Below are positions 34,834-44,269 of a stretch of DNA of 64,000 nt, piece after piece; the stretch's first letter is position 1, and each line of letters begins with the position of its first letter. The stretch is from Brevundimonas sp. AJA228-03 (lineage in GTDB: Bacteria > Pseudomonadota > Alphaproteobacteria > Caulobacterales > Caulobacteraceae). The notes under the pieces were generated by a model. It saw only the letters and a list, made by a program, of their open reading frames with translations. It was not told where the DNA came from and ran no database searches. The stretch spans positions 1,865,001 through 1,929,000 of the forward strand of contig NZ_CP059297.1 of assembly GCF_017795885.1 (NCBI RefSeq). The letters run 5' to 3'. The position numbers and the translations under genes were made by a program.

Positions 34834-36111
34834 ATGGATATCCTGCTCGTCGGATCGGGGGGGCGTGAGCACGCCCTGGCCTGGAAAATCAGCCGGTCGC
34901 CTCTGGTCGACACGCTTTACTGCGCGCCCGGTAATCCCGGCATGGCCAGGGTCGCGACCTGTCTGTCGGACTACAAGGCCAGCGACGCCGAGGGGCTGAC
35001 GCGACTGGCGCGCGAGCTGAAGGTCGGGCTGGTGGTGGTCGGTCCCGAGGTGGCATTGGAGGCCGGGCTGGCCGACCGGTTGAACGCGGCGGGCATTCCC
35101 TGTTTCGGGCCGACGGCCGGGGCGGCACAACTCGAGACGTCCAAGGCCTTTTCCAAGGCCTTCATGGCGCGGCACGCGATCCCGACGGCCCACTATGGCG
35201 TCTATGACCGCGTCGCGGATGCCAGGGCCGCGCTGAATGTGTTCAAGCCGCCCTATGTGATCAAGGCCGACGGGCTGGCGGCAGGGAAGGGCGTGGCGAT
35301 CAGCCCGGATCGGGCCGATGCCGAGGCCGAGATCGAGCGGATGCTGGGCGGCCGGTTCGGGGCAGCCGGGGCGCGCGTCGTGATCGAGGAGTTCATGGAG
35401 GGAGAGGAGGGCTCCCTGTTCGCCCTGTGCGACGGCCAGCGCGCGGTCCTGTTCGGCGGAGCCCAGGATCACAAGCGGGCCTTCGACGGCGACCTGGGGC
35501 CCAATACGGGCGGCATGGGGGCCTATTCGCCCGCGCCGGTGTTCGACGAGGCGCTGGTGACGGCGGCGAACCAGCGGATCGTTCAGCCGACGCTGGAGGC
35601 CATGGCTCTGGAGGGGACGCCCTATCGCGGGGTGCTCTATGCCGGGCTGATGTCGACGGACGAGGGTCCGCGGGTGGTGGAGTTCAACGCCCGCTTCGGC
35701 GACCCGGAATGCCAGGTCCTGATGATGCGGATGGCGGGGGACATCGTGCCCTATCTGCTGGCCTGCGCGCTCGGGGATGTGTCGGGGCTACCGGAGCCGG
35801 TGTTCAAGACCGGGACGGTGATCTGCGTGGTGATGGCGGCCAAGGGCTATCCCGACCACCCGACCGAGGGGACGATCATCCAGGGGGCCGAGCAGGACTT
35901 CGGCCCGCATGTGCAGGTCTTCCACGCCGGGACGCACCGCGACGCGGACGGCAGGCTGACGGCTGCCGGCGGGCGGGTGCTGAACATCTGCGCCGAGGGC
36001 AAGGATATCGTCGAGGCGCGCGAGCGGGCCTATGAGGCGGTGCGGATGATCGACTGGCCGGGCGGCTTCAACCGGACCGACATCGGCTGGCGGGCGCTGG
36101 AGCGTAAGTAG
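34834..36111 (+). CDS. purD: Phosphoribosylamine-glycine ligase
   Basis: 425 aa, normal size. Joins glycine to 5-phosphoribosylamine with ATP in purine synthesis. ATP-grasp signatures: MDILLVGSGGREHALAWKI at the N-terminus, VIKADGLAAGKGVAI, EEFMEGEEGSLFALCDG, DHKRAFDGDLGPNTGGMGAYSP and EFNARFGDPECQ. Convergent with the next gene, three bases apart. Confidence 0.98.
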   Translation: MDILLVGSGGREHALAWKISRSPLVDTLYCAPGNPGMARVATCLSDYKASDAEGLTRLARELKVGLVVVGPEVALEAGLADRLNAAGIPCFGPTAGAAQLETSKAFSKAFMARHAIPTAHYGVYDRVADARAALNVFKPPYVIKADGLAAGKGVAISPDRADAEAEIERMLGGRFGAAGARVVIEEFMEGEEGSLFALCDGQRAVLFGGAQDHKRAFDGDLGPNTGGMGAYSPAPVFDEALVTAANQRIVQPTLEAMALEGTPYRGVLYAGLMSTDEGPRVVEFNARFGDPECQVLMMRMAGDIVPYLLACALGDVSGLPEPVFKTGTVICVVMAAKGYPDHPTEGTIIQGAEQDFGPHVQVFHAGTHRDADGRLTAAGGRVLNICAEGKDIVEARERAYEAVRMIDWPGGFNRTDIGWRALERK

Positions 36112-36114
36112 GCG

Positions 36115-36789
36115 TCAGACGGCGGCGTACAGCAGCCGGCCCTCGCCCATCCGCTCGCGCAGCATCGGCAGGTCGGTGTGGGCGGTGGAGAAGCAGCCGT
36201 AGCTGCGGCCCAGCTTGCCCTCGCGGGCCAGGAAGGCGGGGTCCGCATAGTCCGCGCCGTGGACGATGATGGCGCGGTCGCGCGCCAGGTTGTTGGTGTA
36301 TTCGAGGCCGTCCAGCAGGACGTTGGGTCCCTGCTGCGATCCCCAGCCGGCCCCGGCGGTGGCGAAGGCCCCGACCGAGGACATGTAGCTCTCGGGCTGG
36401 TTGGAGAAGGTACGGGCATAGCCGGAATGGTCCGGGTCGGAGCCGCGGCCGTGGCAGGTGCGGAAGGCGGTGACGCGTCCGGCGATCAGATCGACCTCAT
36501 AGAGGCGTTCCTCGCCGGAGAATTTCTGGAAATCGACCAGGTACATCCGGTCGCGCAGCGGGATGCGCGGGTGATGGACGTCCAGGGCGGCCATGGCCCT
36601 GGCCATCAGGGCGGGGCGGACCAGGCGCTGGGGGTCGAGCGGCGGCGGGGTGATCTGCGGGATCGGGGCCAGGGGACGGGGTGCCGGAGCCTGGGCCAGA
36701 ACGATCGGCGTGACGGCGGCGGGTGCCGAGGCGCAACCGGCGAGCATCGCCGACCCGCCCAGAATCATACCTCGTCTCGATAGCCGCAT
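36115..36789 (-). CDS. L,D-transpeptidase catalytic-domain (YkuD_2-like) lipoprotein
   Basis: 224 aa from the ATG at 36789. The N-terminus combines an Arg-Arg motif (RLSRRGMILGGS) with a lipobox (AMLAG-C), so export as a lipoprotein, possibly by Tat. A Pro-rich linker leads to a murein L,D-transpeptidase-type domain: YLVDFQKFSGEERLYEVDL, a CHGRGSDPDHSGYA segment, the His of IIVHGADYAD and the catalytic Cys in GRSYGCFSTAH. It could cross-link or edit peptidoglycan, or attach proteins to it. Confidence 0.82.
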   Translation of the reverse strand: MRLSRRGMILGGSAMLAGCASAPAAVTPIVLAQAPAPRPLAPIPQITPPPLDPQRLVRPALMARAMAALDVHHPRIPLRDRMYLVDFQKFSGEERLYEVDLIAGRVTAFRTCHGRGSDPDHSGYARTFSNQPESYMSSVGAFATAGAGWGSQQGPNVLLDGLEYTNNLARDRAIIVHGADYADPAFLAREGKLGRSYGCFSTAHTDLPMLRERMGEGRLLYAAV

Positions 36790-36917
36790 GCGACGCCCTC
36801 GTAGCGGTTTGTCCGAAGTAACGACTTGTTTCACAAATCCGGCCCCGCGTTCAAGGGCGACCTTGGTTCTGTTCCCGACCCGCGTATGGTCGAGACCACA
36901 CAAAAGGGGAGAGATCG

Positions 36918-38234
36918 ATGAAGTTCGCACTCGTGGCCGCGATGGCCGTCATGGCCATCGCAGGCTCTTCGCAGGCGCAGCAGGGCCCCACCTCACAGGC
37001 TTTACCCGCGGCGGGCGAAACCACGTTCGTTCAGGCGGGGCGGCTTCTGGCGGACCCCGAAAGCGGCATTGTGCTGCGCGATAAAACTCTCGTGATCGTC
37101 GGCAATCGGGTCACCGAAATCCGCGACGGCTTCGTCGGCGAGGGTCATGTGGTCGACCTGCGCGACTCGTTCGTGCTGCCCGGCCTGATCGACAGCCACG
37201 TGCATCTGACGTCGCAGCAGAGCCCGTCGGGGCGTCTGGACGCCGTGACGCGCGATTCCGCAGACAGCGCGATCATCGGGGCAGGGTTCGCGCGGCGCAC
37301 GCTGATGGCCGGGTTCACCACTGTGGCCGATCTGGGCGGCAACAACGATGCCGTCTTCGCGCTGCGCGACGGAATCCGGCGGGGCGATGTGGTGGGACCG
37401 CGTGTGATCGCGGCCGGTTCATCCGTATCGATCCATGGCGGACATGGAGATGTGAACGGCTATACCGACGACATCATGCACCTGCTGTCGCCCGAGAGCG
37501 TCTGTTCCGGCGCAGATGACTGCATGCGGGCGGTTCGGCTGCAGGTCCGGGCCGGGGCCGACATCATCAAGATCACCGCAACAGGGGGCGTGCTGTCCAA
37601 TACCGCTGCCGGTCTGGCCCAGCAGTTCACGGACGCCGAGCTGGCCGCCATCGTCGAGGTGGCGCACCGGATGGGTCGCCAGGTGACCGCCCACGCCCAC
37701 GGAGCCGACGGCATCAACGCCTTCCTCGAGGCCGGCGGGGATTCGATCGAACACGGCACCTATCTGGACGACGAATCGATCCGGCTGTTCCGATCGCACC
37801 GGGCCTATCTGGTGCCGACCCTGCTGGCGGGCGACTTCGTGGCACGGGTCGCCTCGGGGCCGGATAACTTCTTCACCCCGGCCCAGACCGCCAAGGCGCT
37901 GGAGGTCGGGCCGAAGATGGTGGACATGGCCCGTCGGGCCCATGACGGCGGGGTCATGATCGCGTTCGGGACCGATTCCGGGGTTTCGGCGCATGGCGAC
38001 AATGCCCAGGAGTTCGCGCTGCTGGTGCGGGCGGGTCTGTCGCCGCTGGAAGCGATCCAGGCGGCGACCAATGTCGCGGCGGCCCACCTGCAGATTTCCG
38101 GCGAGGCGGGTCGGATCGCGGTCGGGATGCCTGCGGACATCGTGGCGGTCGAGGGCGATCCGCTGACCGACGTCACCAGGCTGGAGCACATGGCCTTCGT
38201 GATGAAGGGCGGGGTCGTCTATCGCGAGGAGTGA
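36918..38234 (+). CDS. Secreted metal-dependent amidohydrolase (prolidase-like)
   Basis: 438 aa with GGGGAGA upstream and a Sec signal (AMAVMAIAGSSQA-QQ). Amidohydrolase-superfamily metal ligands: HVH in LPGLIDSHVHLTS, Lys in ADIIKITATGG, His in QVTAHAHGADGI, His in DSIEHGTYL, Asp in IAFGTDSGVSAHG. This matches the imidazolonepropionase-like Sgx9260/Xaa-Pro/Arg/Lys dipeptidase group described from Caulobacter; likely a periplasmic peptidase, exact substrate unknown. Its end overlaps the convergent lpxK end by 16 bp. Confidence 0.85.
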   Translation: MKFALVAAMAVMAIAGSSQAQQGPTSQALPAAGETTFVQAGRLLADPESGIVLRDKTLVIVGNRVTEIRDGFVGEGHVVDLRDSFVLPGLIDSHVHLTSQQSPSGRLDAVTRDSADSAIIGAGFARRTLMAGFTTVADLGGNNDAVFALRDGIRRGDVVGPRVIAAGSSVSIHGGHGDVNGYTDDIMHLLSPESVCSGADDCMRAVRLQVRAGADIIKITATGGVLSNTAAGLAQQFTDAELAAIVEVAHRMGRQVTAHAHGADGINAFLEAGGDSIEHGTYLDDESIRLFRSHRAYLVPTLLAGDFVARVASGPDNFFTPAQTAKALEVGPKMVDMARRAHDGGVMIAFGTDSGVSAHGDNAQEFALLVRAGLSPLEAIQAATNVAAAHLQISGEAGRIAVGMPADIVAVEGDPLTDVTRLEHMAFVMKGGVVYREE

Positions 38235-39226
38235 GCCAGCAGGGCCCTGAGCCCCGCCTCGTCCTCGAACCGGGCGGCGACGGGCCATGAGGTGACGCGG
38301 GTCCGCCAGTCGGGCGGCAGACGGACCCAGTCCTTCTCGGTCGTGATCAGACCGGCGTCGAAGACGGCGGCGCGATCGGCGAGGAAGGCGAGATCCCCGG
38401 GCCGGTAGGCGGCGTGGTCCGGGAAGGGCACGAAGTCGGGGAGTTCGGCCCCAGCCGCCTTCAGGGCGCGCTCGACTTTCCACGGCTTGGCGATCCCCGC
38501 GAACCCGACCAGAGGACCGGCGGGCGGGGCCTGGGCGGGCTCCAGACGGGCGATGAAGGTCGGCAGGGCACCGAAGGTCGCCAGCAGTTCGGGATCGGCG
38601 GGCGGGGCGTCGGCCGGCAGCAGAACGACGACAGCATCGGCCCGGGCCAGACCGGCCGCCATGGGTTCCCGCATCGGGCCGGACGGAAACACCGACCCGT
38701 CGCCGAAGGGCCATTCGCCCTCGCGTGTTTCGCCGTCCACGACGAGCAGGCTGAGCGTCTTGTGCAGGGACGGATTCTGGTGAGCGTCGTCGAGGACCAG
38801 CGCCCGAGCCCCCTCCGACACGGCGGCCCGCGCGCCGGCGACGCGGTCTCGGGCAATCCAGACCGGCGCCTCTGCCGAAAGCATCAGGGGTTCGTCGCCG
38901 ACATCGGCGGCGGTGTGAACGGCGGGGTCGACCCGGACCGGCCCGTCCAGACGGCCGCCATAGCCGCGCGACAGGGCCTGGGCCTCGATACCTGCGGTGC
39001 GGAGCAGCCGAAGGACCTCCCGCGCGACCGGGGTCTTCCCCGATCCACCGACGGTCAGATTGCCGATGGAGAGGACCGGGATGCCGACGTCCACGGGGGT
39101 GGCACGGGCGATCCGCCGTGCGGTGGCGGCGGTCCAGATCCAGGAGACGGGTTTCAGCAGGGTGCGGGCCACGCGGCCATGGCGGCCATGCCGTTCATAC
39201 CACCAGCGTGGCGTGGACAGGGTCAT
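38219..39226 (-). CDS. lpxK: Tetraacyldisaccharide 4'-kinase
   Basis: 335 aa from the ATG at 39226 (MTLSTPRWWYERHG), which overlaps the waaA stop by 4 bp. Phosphorylates the 4' position of the lipid A disaccharide at the inner membrane. Walker A SIGNLTVGGSGKTPVAREVL, the basic LSRGYGGR segment, and DDAHQNPSL. Last gene of the msbA-acyltransferase-waaA-lpxK block. The 3' end overlaps the opposite-strand amidohydrolase by 16 bp. Confidence 0.95.
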   Translation of the reverse strand: MTLSTPRWWYERHGRHGRVARTLLKPVSWIWTAATARRIARATPVDVGIPVLSIGNLTVGGSGKTPVAREVLRLLRTAGIEAQALSRGYGGRLDGPVRVDPAVHTAADVGDEPLMLSAEAPVWIARDRVAGARAAVSEGARALVLDDAHQNPSLHKTLSLLVVDGETREGEWPFGDGSVFPSGPMREPMAAGLARADAVVVLLPADAPPADPELLATFGALPTFIARLEPAQAPPAGPLVGFAGIAKPWKVERALKAAGAELPDFVPFPDHAAYRPGDLAFLADRAAVFDAGLITTEKDWVRLPPDWRTRVTSWPVAARFEDEAGLRALLAHSSR

Positions 39227-40506
39227 CGGCGCACCGGGGGGAGCAGGGGCTGCAGGGCCTCCCACAGCCGGTCCAGACCGGCTCCCGCCTCTGCAGCGGC
39301 GCGGCGGCCCCGGTCGCCCATGGCGCGGGCAGCGGAGGGATCGCTCAGCAGAGGCAATACCACGCCCGGCAGATCGCCCGGTGTGGCGACCACGGCCAGG
39401 CCACCGGCTGAGGACAGGTCAGCGGTCACGGCCTGCCAGTTCGAGGCGTCGGGGCCGGTGACGGCGGGTTTGCCCAGCCGGGCGGGCTCAAGCGGATTAT
39501 GTCCGCCCCAGGGCTCGCGACCGAGGACCGGGCCGAACGAGCCGCCCATGACGACCACGTCGGCCAGACGCAGAAAAAGGCCGAGTTCGCCCAGGGTGTC
39601 GGCGACATAGAGGTCGGTCTCGCCATCCGGCATGGCATCCCGGGACCGCAGGGCGAAGCGGTAGCCGTCGCGGGTGAGGGTGGTGGCGATCTCGGGCCCT
39701 CGCGCGGGGTGGCGCGGGACGATGATGAGGCACAGGCGTTCGGCGAGGCGATCGAGGGCGCGGACGATGGCGATTTCCTCGCCCTCATGGGTCGAGGCGG
39801 CGACGATCACCGGCCGATCCCCGATGGCGGCGCTGAGGGTGGTGAAGGCAGCCGTGTCGTGCGGCAGCGGCCCACCGGAGAGCTTCAGGTTCACCTGACC
39901 GTCGATGCGCGCACCGAGCGCTTTCAGGCGATCTGCCGAGGTCTCGTCCTGGGGCATGATCAGGGCAAAGGCCTTCAGTAGTTCTCGCGCCGACGCGGGA
40001 ATGCGGCCCCAGCCTTGGGCGGTCTTTTCGGTGATCCGCGCGCTGACGAGGGCCAGCGGAATCCTTCGTGCGCCTGCGCCGAGGATCAGGTTGGGCCACA
40101 GCTCGCTCTCGACCAGGACGCCCAGGGAGGGTCTCCAGTGGTCGAGAAATGCGGCGACGGCATCCGGGCCATCGACGGGGGCGAACTGATGGATGACGCC
40201 GGGCGGAAGGCGCCGGGCCAGCAGGTCGGCAGAGGTCACCGTGCCGGAGGTGACGATCACCGTCAGGTCCGGGCGGCTCTCCACCAAGCGCTCTACCACG
40301 GGCAGCAGCGACAGGGTCTCGCCCACACTGACGCCATGCAGCCAGACCAGGTCGCCATCGGGTCGGGCGAGACGCGAGACCCCGAGGCGTTCGTCGACCC
40401 GGACGGCGTCCTCCTTGCCCTGTTTGACGCGGGCGTCGAGCAGGCGCGGTGCCAGGGGCTCCAGCAGGCGGGTCAGCAGCCGATAGACGGCGAGCGGCAA
40501 AGTCAC
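39223..40506 (-). CDS. waaA: 3-deoxy-D-manno-octulosonic acid transferase
   Basis: 427 aa from a GTG at 40506 that overlaps the upstream stop (GTGA). GT30-family enzyme that adds Kdo to lipid IVA on the cytoplasmic face. Family segments: LVWLHGVSVGETLSLLPVV, TVIVTSGTVTSADLL, FAPVDGPDAVAAFLDHWRP with VESELWPNLI, VAASTHEGEE, VPRHPARG and GGSFGPVLGREPWGGHNPLE. Extending upstream from 40506 gives an Arg-rich stretch without similarity. Confidence 0.96.
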   Translation of the reverse strand: MTLPLAVYRLLTRLLEPLAPRLLDARVKQGKEDAVRVDERLGVSRLARPDGDLVWLHGVSVGETLSLLPVVERLVESRPDLTVIVTSGTVTSADLLARRLPPGVIHQFAPVDGPDAVAAFLDHWRPSLGVLVESELWPNLILGAGARRIPLALVSARITEKTAQGWGRIPASARELLKAFALIMPQDETSADRLKALGARIDGQVNLKLSGGPLPHDTAAFTTLSAAIGDRPVIVAASTHEGEEIAIVRALDRLAERLCLIIVPRHPARGPEIATTLTRDGYRFALRSRDAMPDGETDLYVADTLGELGLFLRLADVVVMGGSFGPVLGREPWGGHNPLEPARLGKPAVTGPDASNWQAVTADLSSAGGLAVVATPGDLPGVVLPLLSDPSAARAMGDRGRRAAAEAGAGLDRLWEALQPLLPPVRR

Positions 40507-41189
40507 AGCCGCTCCAGCCCCGTCATCGCGTCGGCGCGGGCCTCCACGGCCGTCAGCCGCCCGGTCCACGGGCCGGTCACGTCCGAGAGGGCCGCTCCAG
40601 GGGGGAAACGGGCGATGTCATAGACGATGGCTCCCCGGCCGAAGGGCAGGGGCAGCAGGGCGCGGTCCCAACTGTTCAGGCGGACGGCCGGATTGCAGCT
40701 CATGCCGATGAACAGGACCGGTGCCCCGGACATCCGGGCCATCAGCGGCAGGCCCTCGGCCATCACCCGCACCGGTCCGCGTGGACCGTCTGGCGTGACG
40801 GCGAGCGCCCCGATCCTGAGCTGTTTCAGCCCGTCGCGAAGGGCCCGGGATCCGCCCTTGGCCGCATCGGCCTTGTCCTTGTTGGCGGACGAACCGCGCA
40901 CGGCGGGAAACCCCTGCAGCGCCACGGCCCTGGCGATGAACTGGCCATCGGGGCTGAGGGAAATCAGGGCCTTGGCGGGCTGTGCCTTGTCGAGAGGCCA
41001 GCAGGATGGCGAGAGCCCGATGCGCGAATGCCAGAAGGTGCAGAGCACGCCGCCGCCTGCCGCCCAGACGCCCTCGGCATGCTCGCGGCCCTCGTATGAC
41101 CAGCGGATCGTGGCGAAGCAGAACCGCATCCAGGCGGCCAGGACGGACGACAGGATGATCTGGATGATCGGGTTGCGAAGGGGCCGCAC
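40503..41189 (-). CDS. DUF374 / lysophospholipid acyltransferase-family protein
   Basis: 228 aa from a GTG at 41189, one base after the msbA stop. N-terminal hydrophobic segment (PIIQIILSSVLAAWMRFCFA) and the DUF374 features: FWHSRIGLSPSCW, ISLSPDGQFIARAV, RGSSANKDKADAAKGGSRAL, AVTPDGPRGPVRVMAEGL and APVLFIGMSCNPAVRLNSWD. Such proteins sit next to waaA/lpxK in many alphaproteobacteria; thought to act on lipid A or its precursors, but the acyl acceptor is unproven. Confidence 0.85.
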   Translation of the reverse strand: MRPLRNPIIQIILSSVLAAWMRFCFATIRWSYEGREHAEGVWAAGGGVLCTFWHSRIGLSPSCWPLDKAQPAKALISLSPDGQFIARAVALQGFPAVRGSSANKDKADAAKGGSRALRDGLKQLRIGALAVTPDGPRGPVRVMAEGLPLMARMSGAPVLFIGMSCNPAVRLNSWDRALLPLPFGRGAIVYDIARFPPGAALSDVTGPWTGRLTAVEARADAMTGLERL

Positions 41190-41190
41190 G

Positions 41191-43017
41191 TCACGCGACC
41201 GTAGCGACGGCGGGCGTGCCGTCCAGCGACTGCTGACGCGCCAGGCGGCTGTAGAGACCGCCTTTCCTGACAAGCGCAGCATGGGTGCCGCTCTCGACGA
41301 TGCGGCCGGCCTCGAGCACCAGAATGCGGTCGGCGTGCTGAACGGTGGACAGTCTGTGGGCAATCATCAACGTCGAGCGACCGGCCATCAATCTCTCCAG
41401 CGCGACCTGTACCAGGGCTTCGCTTTCGGTATCGAGCGCAGAGGTTGCCTCGTCCAGCAGCAGGATGGGTGCGTCTTTCAGGAAAGCGCGGGCGATGGCG
41501 ATTCGCTGACGCTGGCCGCCAGACAGGCGCATGCCGGCCTCGCCGGCACGGGTCTGGTAGCCTTCCGGCAGTGCAGTGATGAAGTCATGAGCGGCCGCGG
41601 ACCGGGCGGCCGCGGCGATCTGTTCGACCGTCGCGCCCGGGCGGCCGTAGGCGATGTTGGCGGCGATGGTGTCGTCGAACAGGAACGGCTCCTGGGTCAC
41701 CAGGGCGATGCGGGCGCGCAGGTCGGTCAGGCTGAGGTCGCGCAGATCGACCCCGTTGATGGTAATGGAGCCGCCGGTGACGTCGTAGAAGCGCGGAAGG
41801 AGGCTGAGCAGGGTCGACTTGCCGCCACCGGACGGGCCGACCAGGGCGACCGTCTCCCCCGGCGCGACTGTCAGGGCTACGTCCGATATCGTCGGGGCCG
41901 TGGACGAATAGGCGAAGGAGACCTGGTCGAACACGACGGTGGCCGGGCCTTCGGGCAGAAGGACGGGCGATGCGGCCTGACGGATTTCCGGCTCGATATC
42001 CAGCGAGGCGAACAGGCGACGCGCAGCCGTCAGGCCCTCGATCATCACGGTCTGCAGGTTCACCACCTGACGCAGCGACTGGCCCGCCAGCATCAGCAGG
42101 CCGATGAAGGCGGCGAAGGCTCCGACACTCATCTCGCCGTCGCGGGACTTCCAGCCGGCATAGGCCATGACGGTGGCGACGATGATCATGGCCACGAGGT
42201 TGCTGAAAGGCCCGGCGAAGGCACGGCTGTCGGCGCTCTTGATGACGTGCTTCTGGCGGCGGGCAACGACGTCGCCGACGCGGGCCTGTTCGGCGGCCTC
42301 GCGGTTCTCCAGCTTGATCAGGCGAACCCCGTCGAGGTTTTCCATCAGGGCGGTTGAGAGGCTTTCGGTCTCCTTCATCGCGCCGACCGTGGCCTTGCGC
42401 GTGCGTTTGGAGAACCGTCGCAGCACGAAGCTGATCAAGGGGACGCCCAGCAATACGACCAGGGTCAGCTGCCAGTCGATGAAGGCCATGCCGACGATCA
42501 CGGCCAGCAATGTCACCGCGTTCTGGGTGTAGTTGACGACGCCCGAGGTGAAGGCCTCGCGAACCAGATTGGCGTCGAACAGGACCGACGACACGAAGCT
42601 GCCGGTGTGCTGGCTGCGCAGGCGGGCCAGGTCGGCGCGGATCATGGCCCCGAACAGCCGGACCTGTATATCGCCGACGATGCCGTGACCCAGCCGGTTG
42701 ACCAGGGCGGCCTGGCCCAGCGAAGCGAGGGTCCAGAGGAAGGCGACGGCGACGATCGTTGTGGGGATCCAGATCAGGGTCTGGCCGGGCGGAACGGGAA
42801 ACAGGCCCCACAGCCTGATGGGCGCGTCCGGATCGACGAACAGCCCGTTGATGGCCGGCTCCAGCAGCTTCAGCGTCAGAGCGTTCAGGCCGCCCGCCGC
42901 GACGGCGCACAGGATCGAGGTGAACAGCGCCGCCTTGTGATGCGAGAGGTAGTCACGCCAGATCCGCGCCAGCAAAGGGCGCAGAGGGGCCTTCTCGTCG
43001 GATACGGGCGAACTCAT
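41191..43017 (-). CDS. MsbA-type lipid A/lipid-exporting ABC transporter
   Basis: 608 aa from the ATG at 43017 (MSSPVSDEK). Half-transporter fusing an exporter membrane domain of six helices (about residues 20-325) to an ATPase: Walker A VGPSGGGKSTLL, Q-loop TQEPFLFDD, signature LSGGQRQRIAIARAFL, Walker B ILLLDEATSALD and the H-loop MIAHRLSTV. Works as a homodimer. Its place at the head of the acyltransferase-waaA-lpxK block makes lipid A-core flipping the likely job (MsbA). Divergent from a phosphatase gene. Confidence 0.9.
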   Translation of the reverse strand: MSSPVSDEKAPLRPLLARIWRDYLSHHKAALFTSILCAVAAGGLNALTLKLLEPAINGLFVDPDAPIRLWGLFPVPPGQTLIWIPTTIVAVAFLWTLASLGQAALVNRLGHGIVGDIQVRLFGAMIRADLARLRSQHTGSFVSSVLFDANLVREAFTSGVVNYTQNAVTLLAVIVGMAFIDWQLTLVVLLGVPLISFVLRRFSKRTRKATVGAMKETESLSTALMENLDGVRLIKLENREAAEQARVGDVVARRQKHVIKSADSRAFAGPFSNLVAMIIVATVMAYAGWKSRDGEMSVGAFAAFIGLLMLAGQSLRQVVNLQTVMIEGLTAARRLFASLDIEPEIRQAASPVLLPEGPATVVFDQVSFAYSSTAPTISDVALTVAPGETVALVGPSGGGKSTLLSLLPRFYDVTGGSITINGVDLRDLSLTDLRARIALVTQEPFLFDDTIAANIAYGRPGATVEQIAAAARSAAAHDFITALPEGYQTRAGEAGMRLSGGQRQRIAIARAFLKDAPILLLDEATSALDTESEALVQVALERLMAGRSTLMIAHRLSTVQHADRILVLEAGRIVESGTHAALVRKGGLYSRLARQQSLDGTPAVATVA

Positions 43018-43108
43018 CGGCCCGAGGTCGGACGGCCGGGGTCGCAAGTCAAGCGTTCGGTCGTCGGGACGGGATGACGGAGAGCCATCCATCGCCTATT
43101 TCACGGCC

Positions 43109-43774
43109 ATGGCGCGATTTGATGTCTCGACCCCGGACGGGCTGGCGGCCGCGCGACGGGACTTCTTCTGGAACGATCACGCCTTTCTGCGTCTGGCGTT
43201 TTCGAACGCCCACTGGATCGGGCCGGATCTGGTGCGCACCAATCAGCCGTCGCCGCGCCAGCTGGAAGGCTGGGCCCGGCACGGGATCAGGACGGTCATC
43301 AATCTGCGCGGGGCGCGGGACGAAGGCTACTACTGGCTGGAGAAGGAGGCGTGTGATCGGCTGGGCCTGACCCTGATCGATGCCCCGCTCGATTCGCGCG
43401 ATCCGCCGTCGAAGGATCGGGTGCGCCGGGCACGGGACCTGTTCGCTTCGATCGAATATCCGGCCCTGATCCACTGCAAGTCCGGCGCGGACCGGGCCGG
43501 GCTGATGGCGGTCTTCTACCGGCATTTCAGACTGGGCGAGCCGATCTCGGTCGCACGGCAGGAGCTGTCGAAGCGGTATCTGCACAGCCGGGAGGGGTTG
43601 ACCGGCGTGCTGGACTATTTCGTCGAGACCTACATCGACGAGGTGGCGTCGACCGGCGTGGGTTTCCTGGAGTGGGTCGAGTCGGACGCCTATGATCCCC
43701 GGGCGATGCGCACACGGTTCCGGGCGTCGTGGTGGGGGACCCTGCTGACGGAGCGGCTGTTGAAGCGGGAGTAG
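43109..43774 (+). CDS. Tyrosine/dual-specificity protein phosphatase-like protein
   Basis: 221 aa. The P-loop HCKSGADRAG has the nucleophile Cys123 and Arg129 (C-x5-R); Asp in the preceding PLDSRDPP loop may be the general acid. Closest in style to the DSP-type phosphatases of alphaproteobacteria with RTVINLRGARDE. Could act on phosphotyrosine, inositol phosphates or lipid phosphates. Divergent from the MsbA-type gene; the end is 3 bp from the convergent small membrane gene. Confidence 0.83.
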   Translation: MARFDVSTPDGLAAARRDFFWNDHAFLRLAFSNAHWIGPDLVRTNQPSPRQLEGWARHGIRTVINLRGARDEGYYWLEKEACDRLGLTLIDAPLDSRDPPSKDRVRRARDLFASIEYPALIHCKSGADRAGLMAVFYRHFRLGEPISVARQELSKRYLHSREGLTGVLDYFVETYIDEVASTGVGFLEWVESDAYDPRAMRTRFRASWWGTLLTERLLKRE

Positions 43775-43777
43775 GCT

Positions 43778-43993
43778 TCAGCCCCAGGGGCCGGTCGGGG
43801 GCTTGTCGGAGGGGGGTGGCTGGATGCCGCGTTCGGCATCGTGGCGTGCCTTGCGCGCCGCTTCCCACGACTTGAACCAGCGGGCATAGCCCCGCTCGTG
43901 GCCCAGTGCGGCGATCCACAGGACCAGCGTGGCCAGCAGCGCGATGAGGCCGGCGATCTGTTCGGCCCCCAGAGTTGTCCCGAACACCGTCAT
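43778..43993 (-). CDS. Small membrane protein, 71 aa
   Basis: One hydrophobic helix (AGLIALLATLVLWIAALGH, about residues 13-31) then a basic/aromatic stretch (YARWFKSWEAARKARHDAER) and a Pro-rich tail. The start overlaps the stop of the upstream 76-aa gene by 4 bp (ATGA), so the two are co-translated. No family recognised. Confidence 0.6.
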   Translation of the reverse strand: MTVFGTTLGAEQIAGLIALLATLVLWIAALGHERGYARWFKSWEAARKARHDAERGIQPPPSDKPPTGPWG

Positions 43994-44220
43994 GCGTGCG
44001 CTCCGGACGTCCGGGTCGGCCCGGGCACCGAAGGCTCCGGCGGGGGCGCATGGGCAAAGGGGTCGTCAGTCCTGACCGCGTGCGCGGGCGTCGTTGGATC
44101 GTTCCACCCCGTTTCGGGATCGACCGGGGTCGACCTGGCACCGGGGGCGCGTCGGGTGGCGAGGGCGACGATGGCGACGCCGACGGCCAGAAGGCCGAGA
44201 ACGATAAGGATCGGGATCAT
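43990..44220 (-). CDS. Small membrane protein, 76 aa
   Basis: N-terminal membrane helix (MIPILIVLGLLAVGVAIVAL) followed by a Pro/Thr/Asp-rich hydrophilic tail, probably outside the membrane and unstructured. Preceded by AAAGGAG at 9 bases. It lies 49 bp downstream of the DUF4170 gene and overlaps the next small gene by 4 bp. Function unknown. Confidence 0.6.
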   Translation of the reverse strand: MIPILIVLGLLAVGVAIVALATRRAPGARSTPVDPETGWNDPTTPAHAVRTDDPFAHAPPPEPSVPGPTRTSGAHA

Positions 44221-44269
44221 CGTGTCGCTCCTTTGGTCGAAGAGGCCATTCGCCGATTATGAAGAGGGT

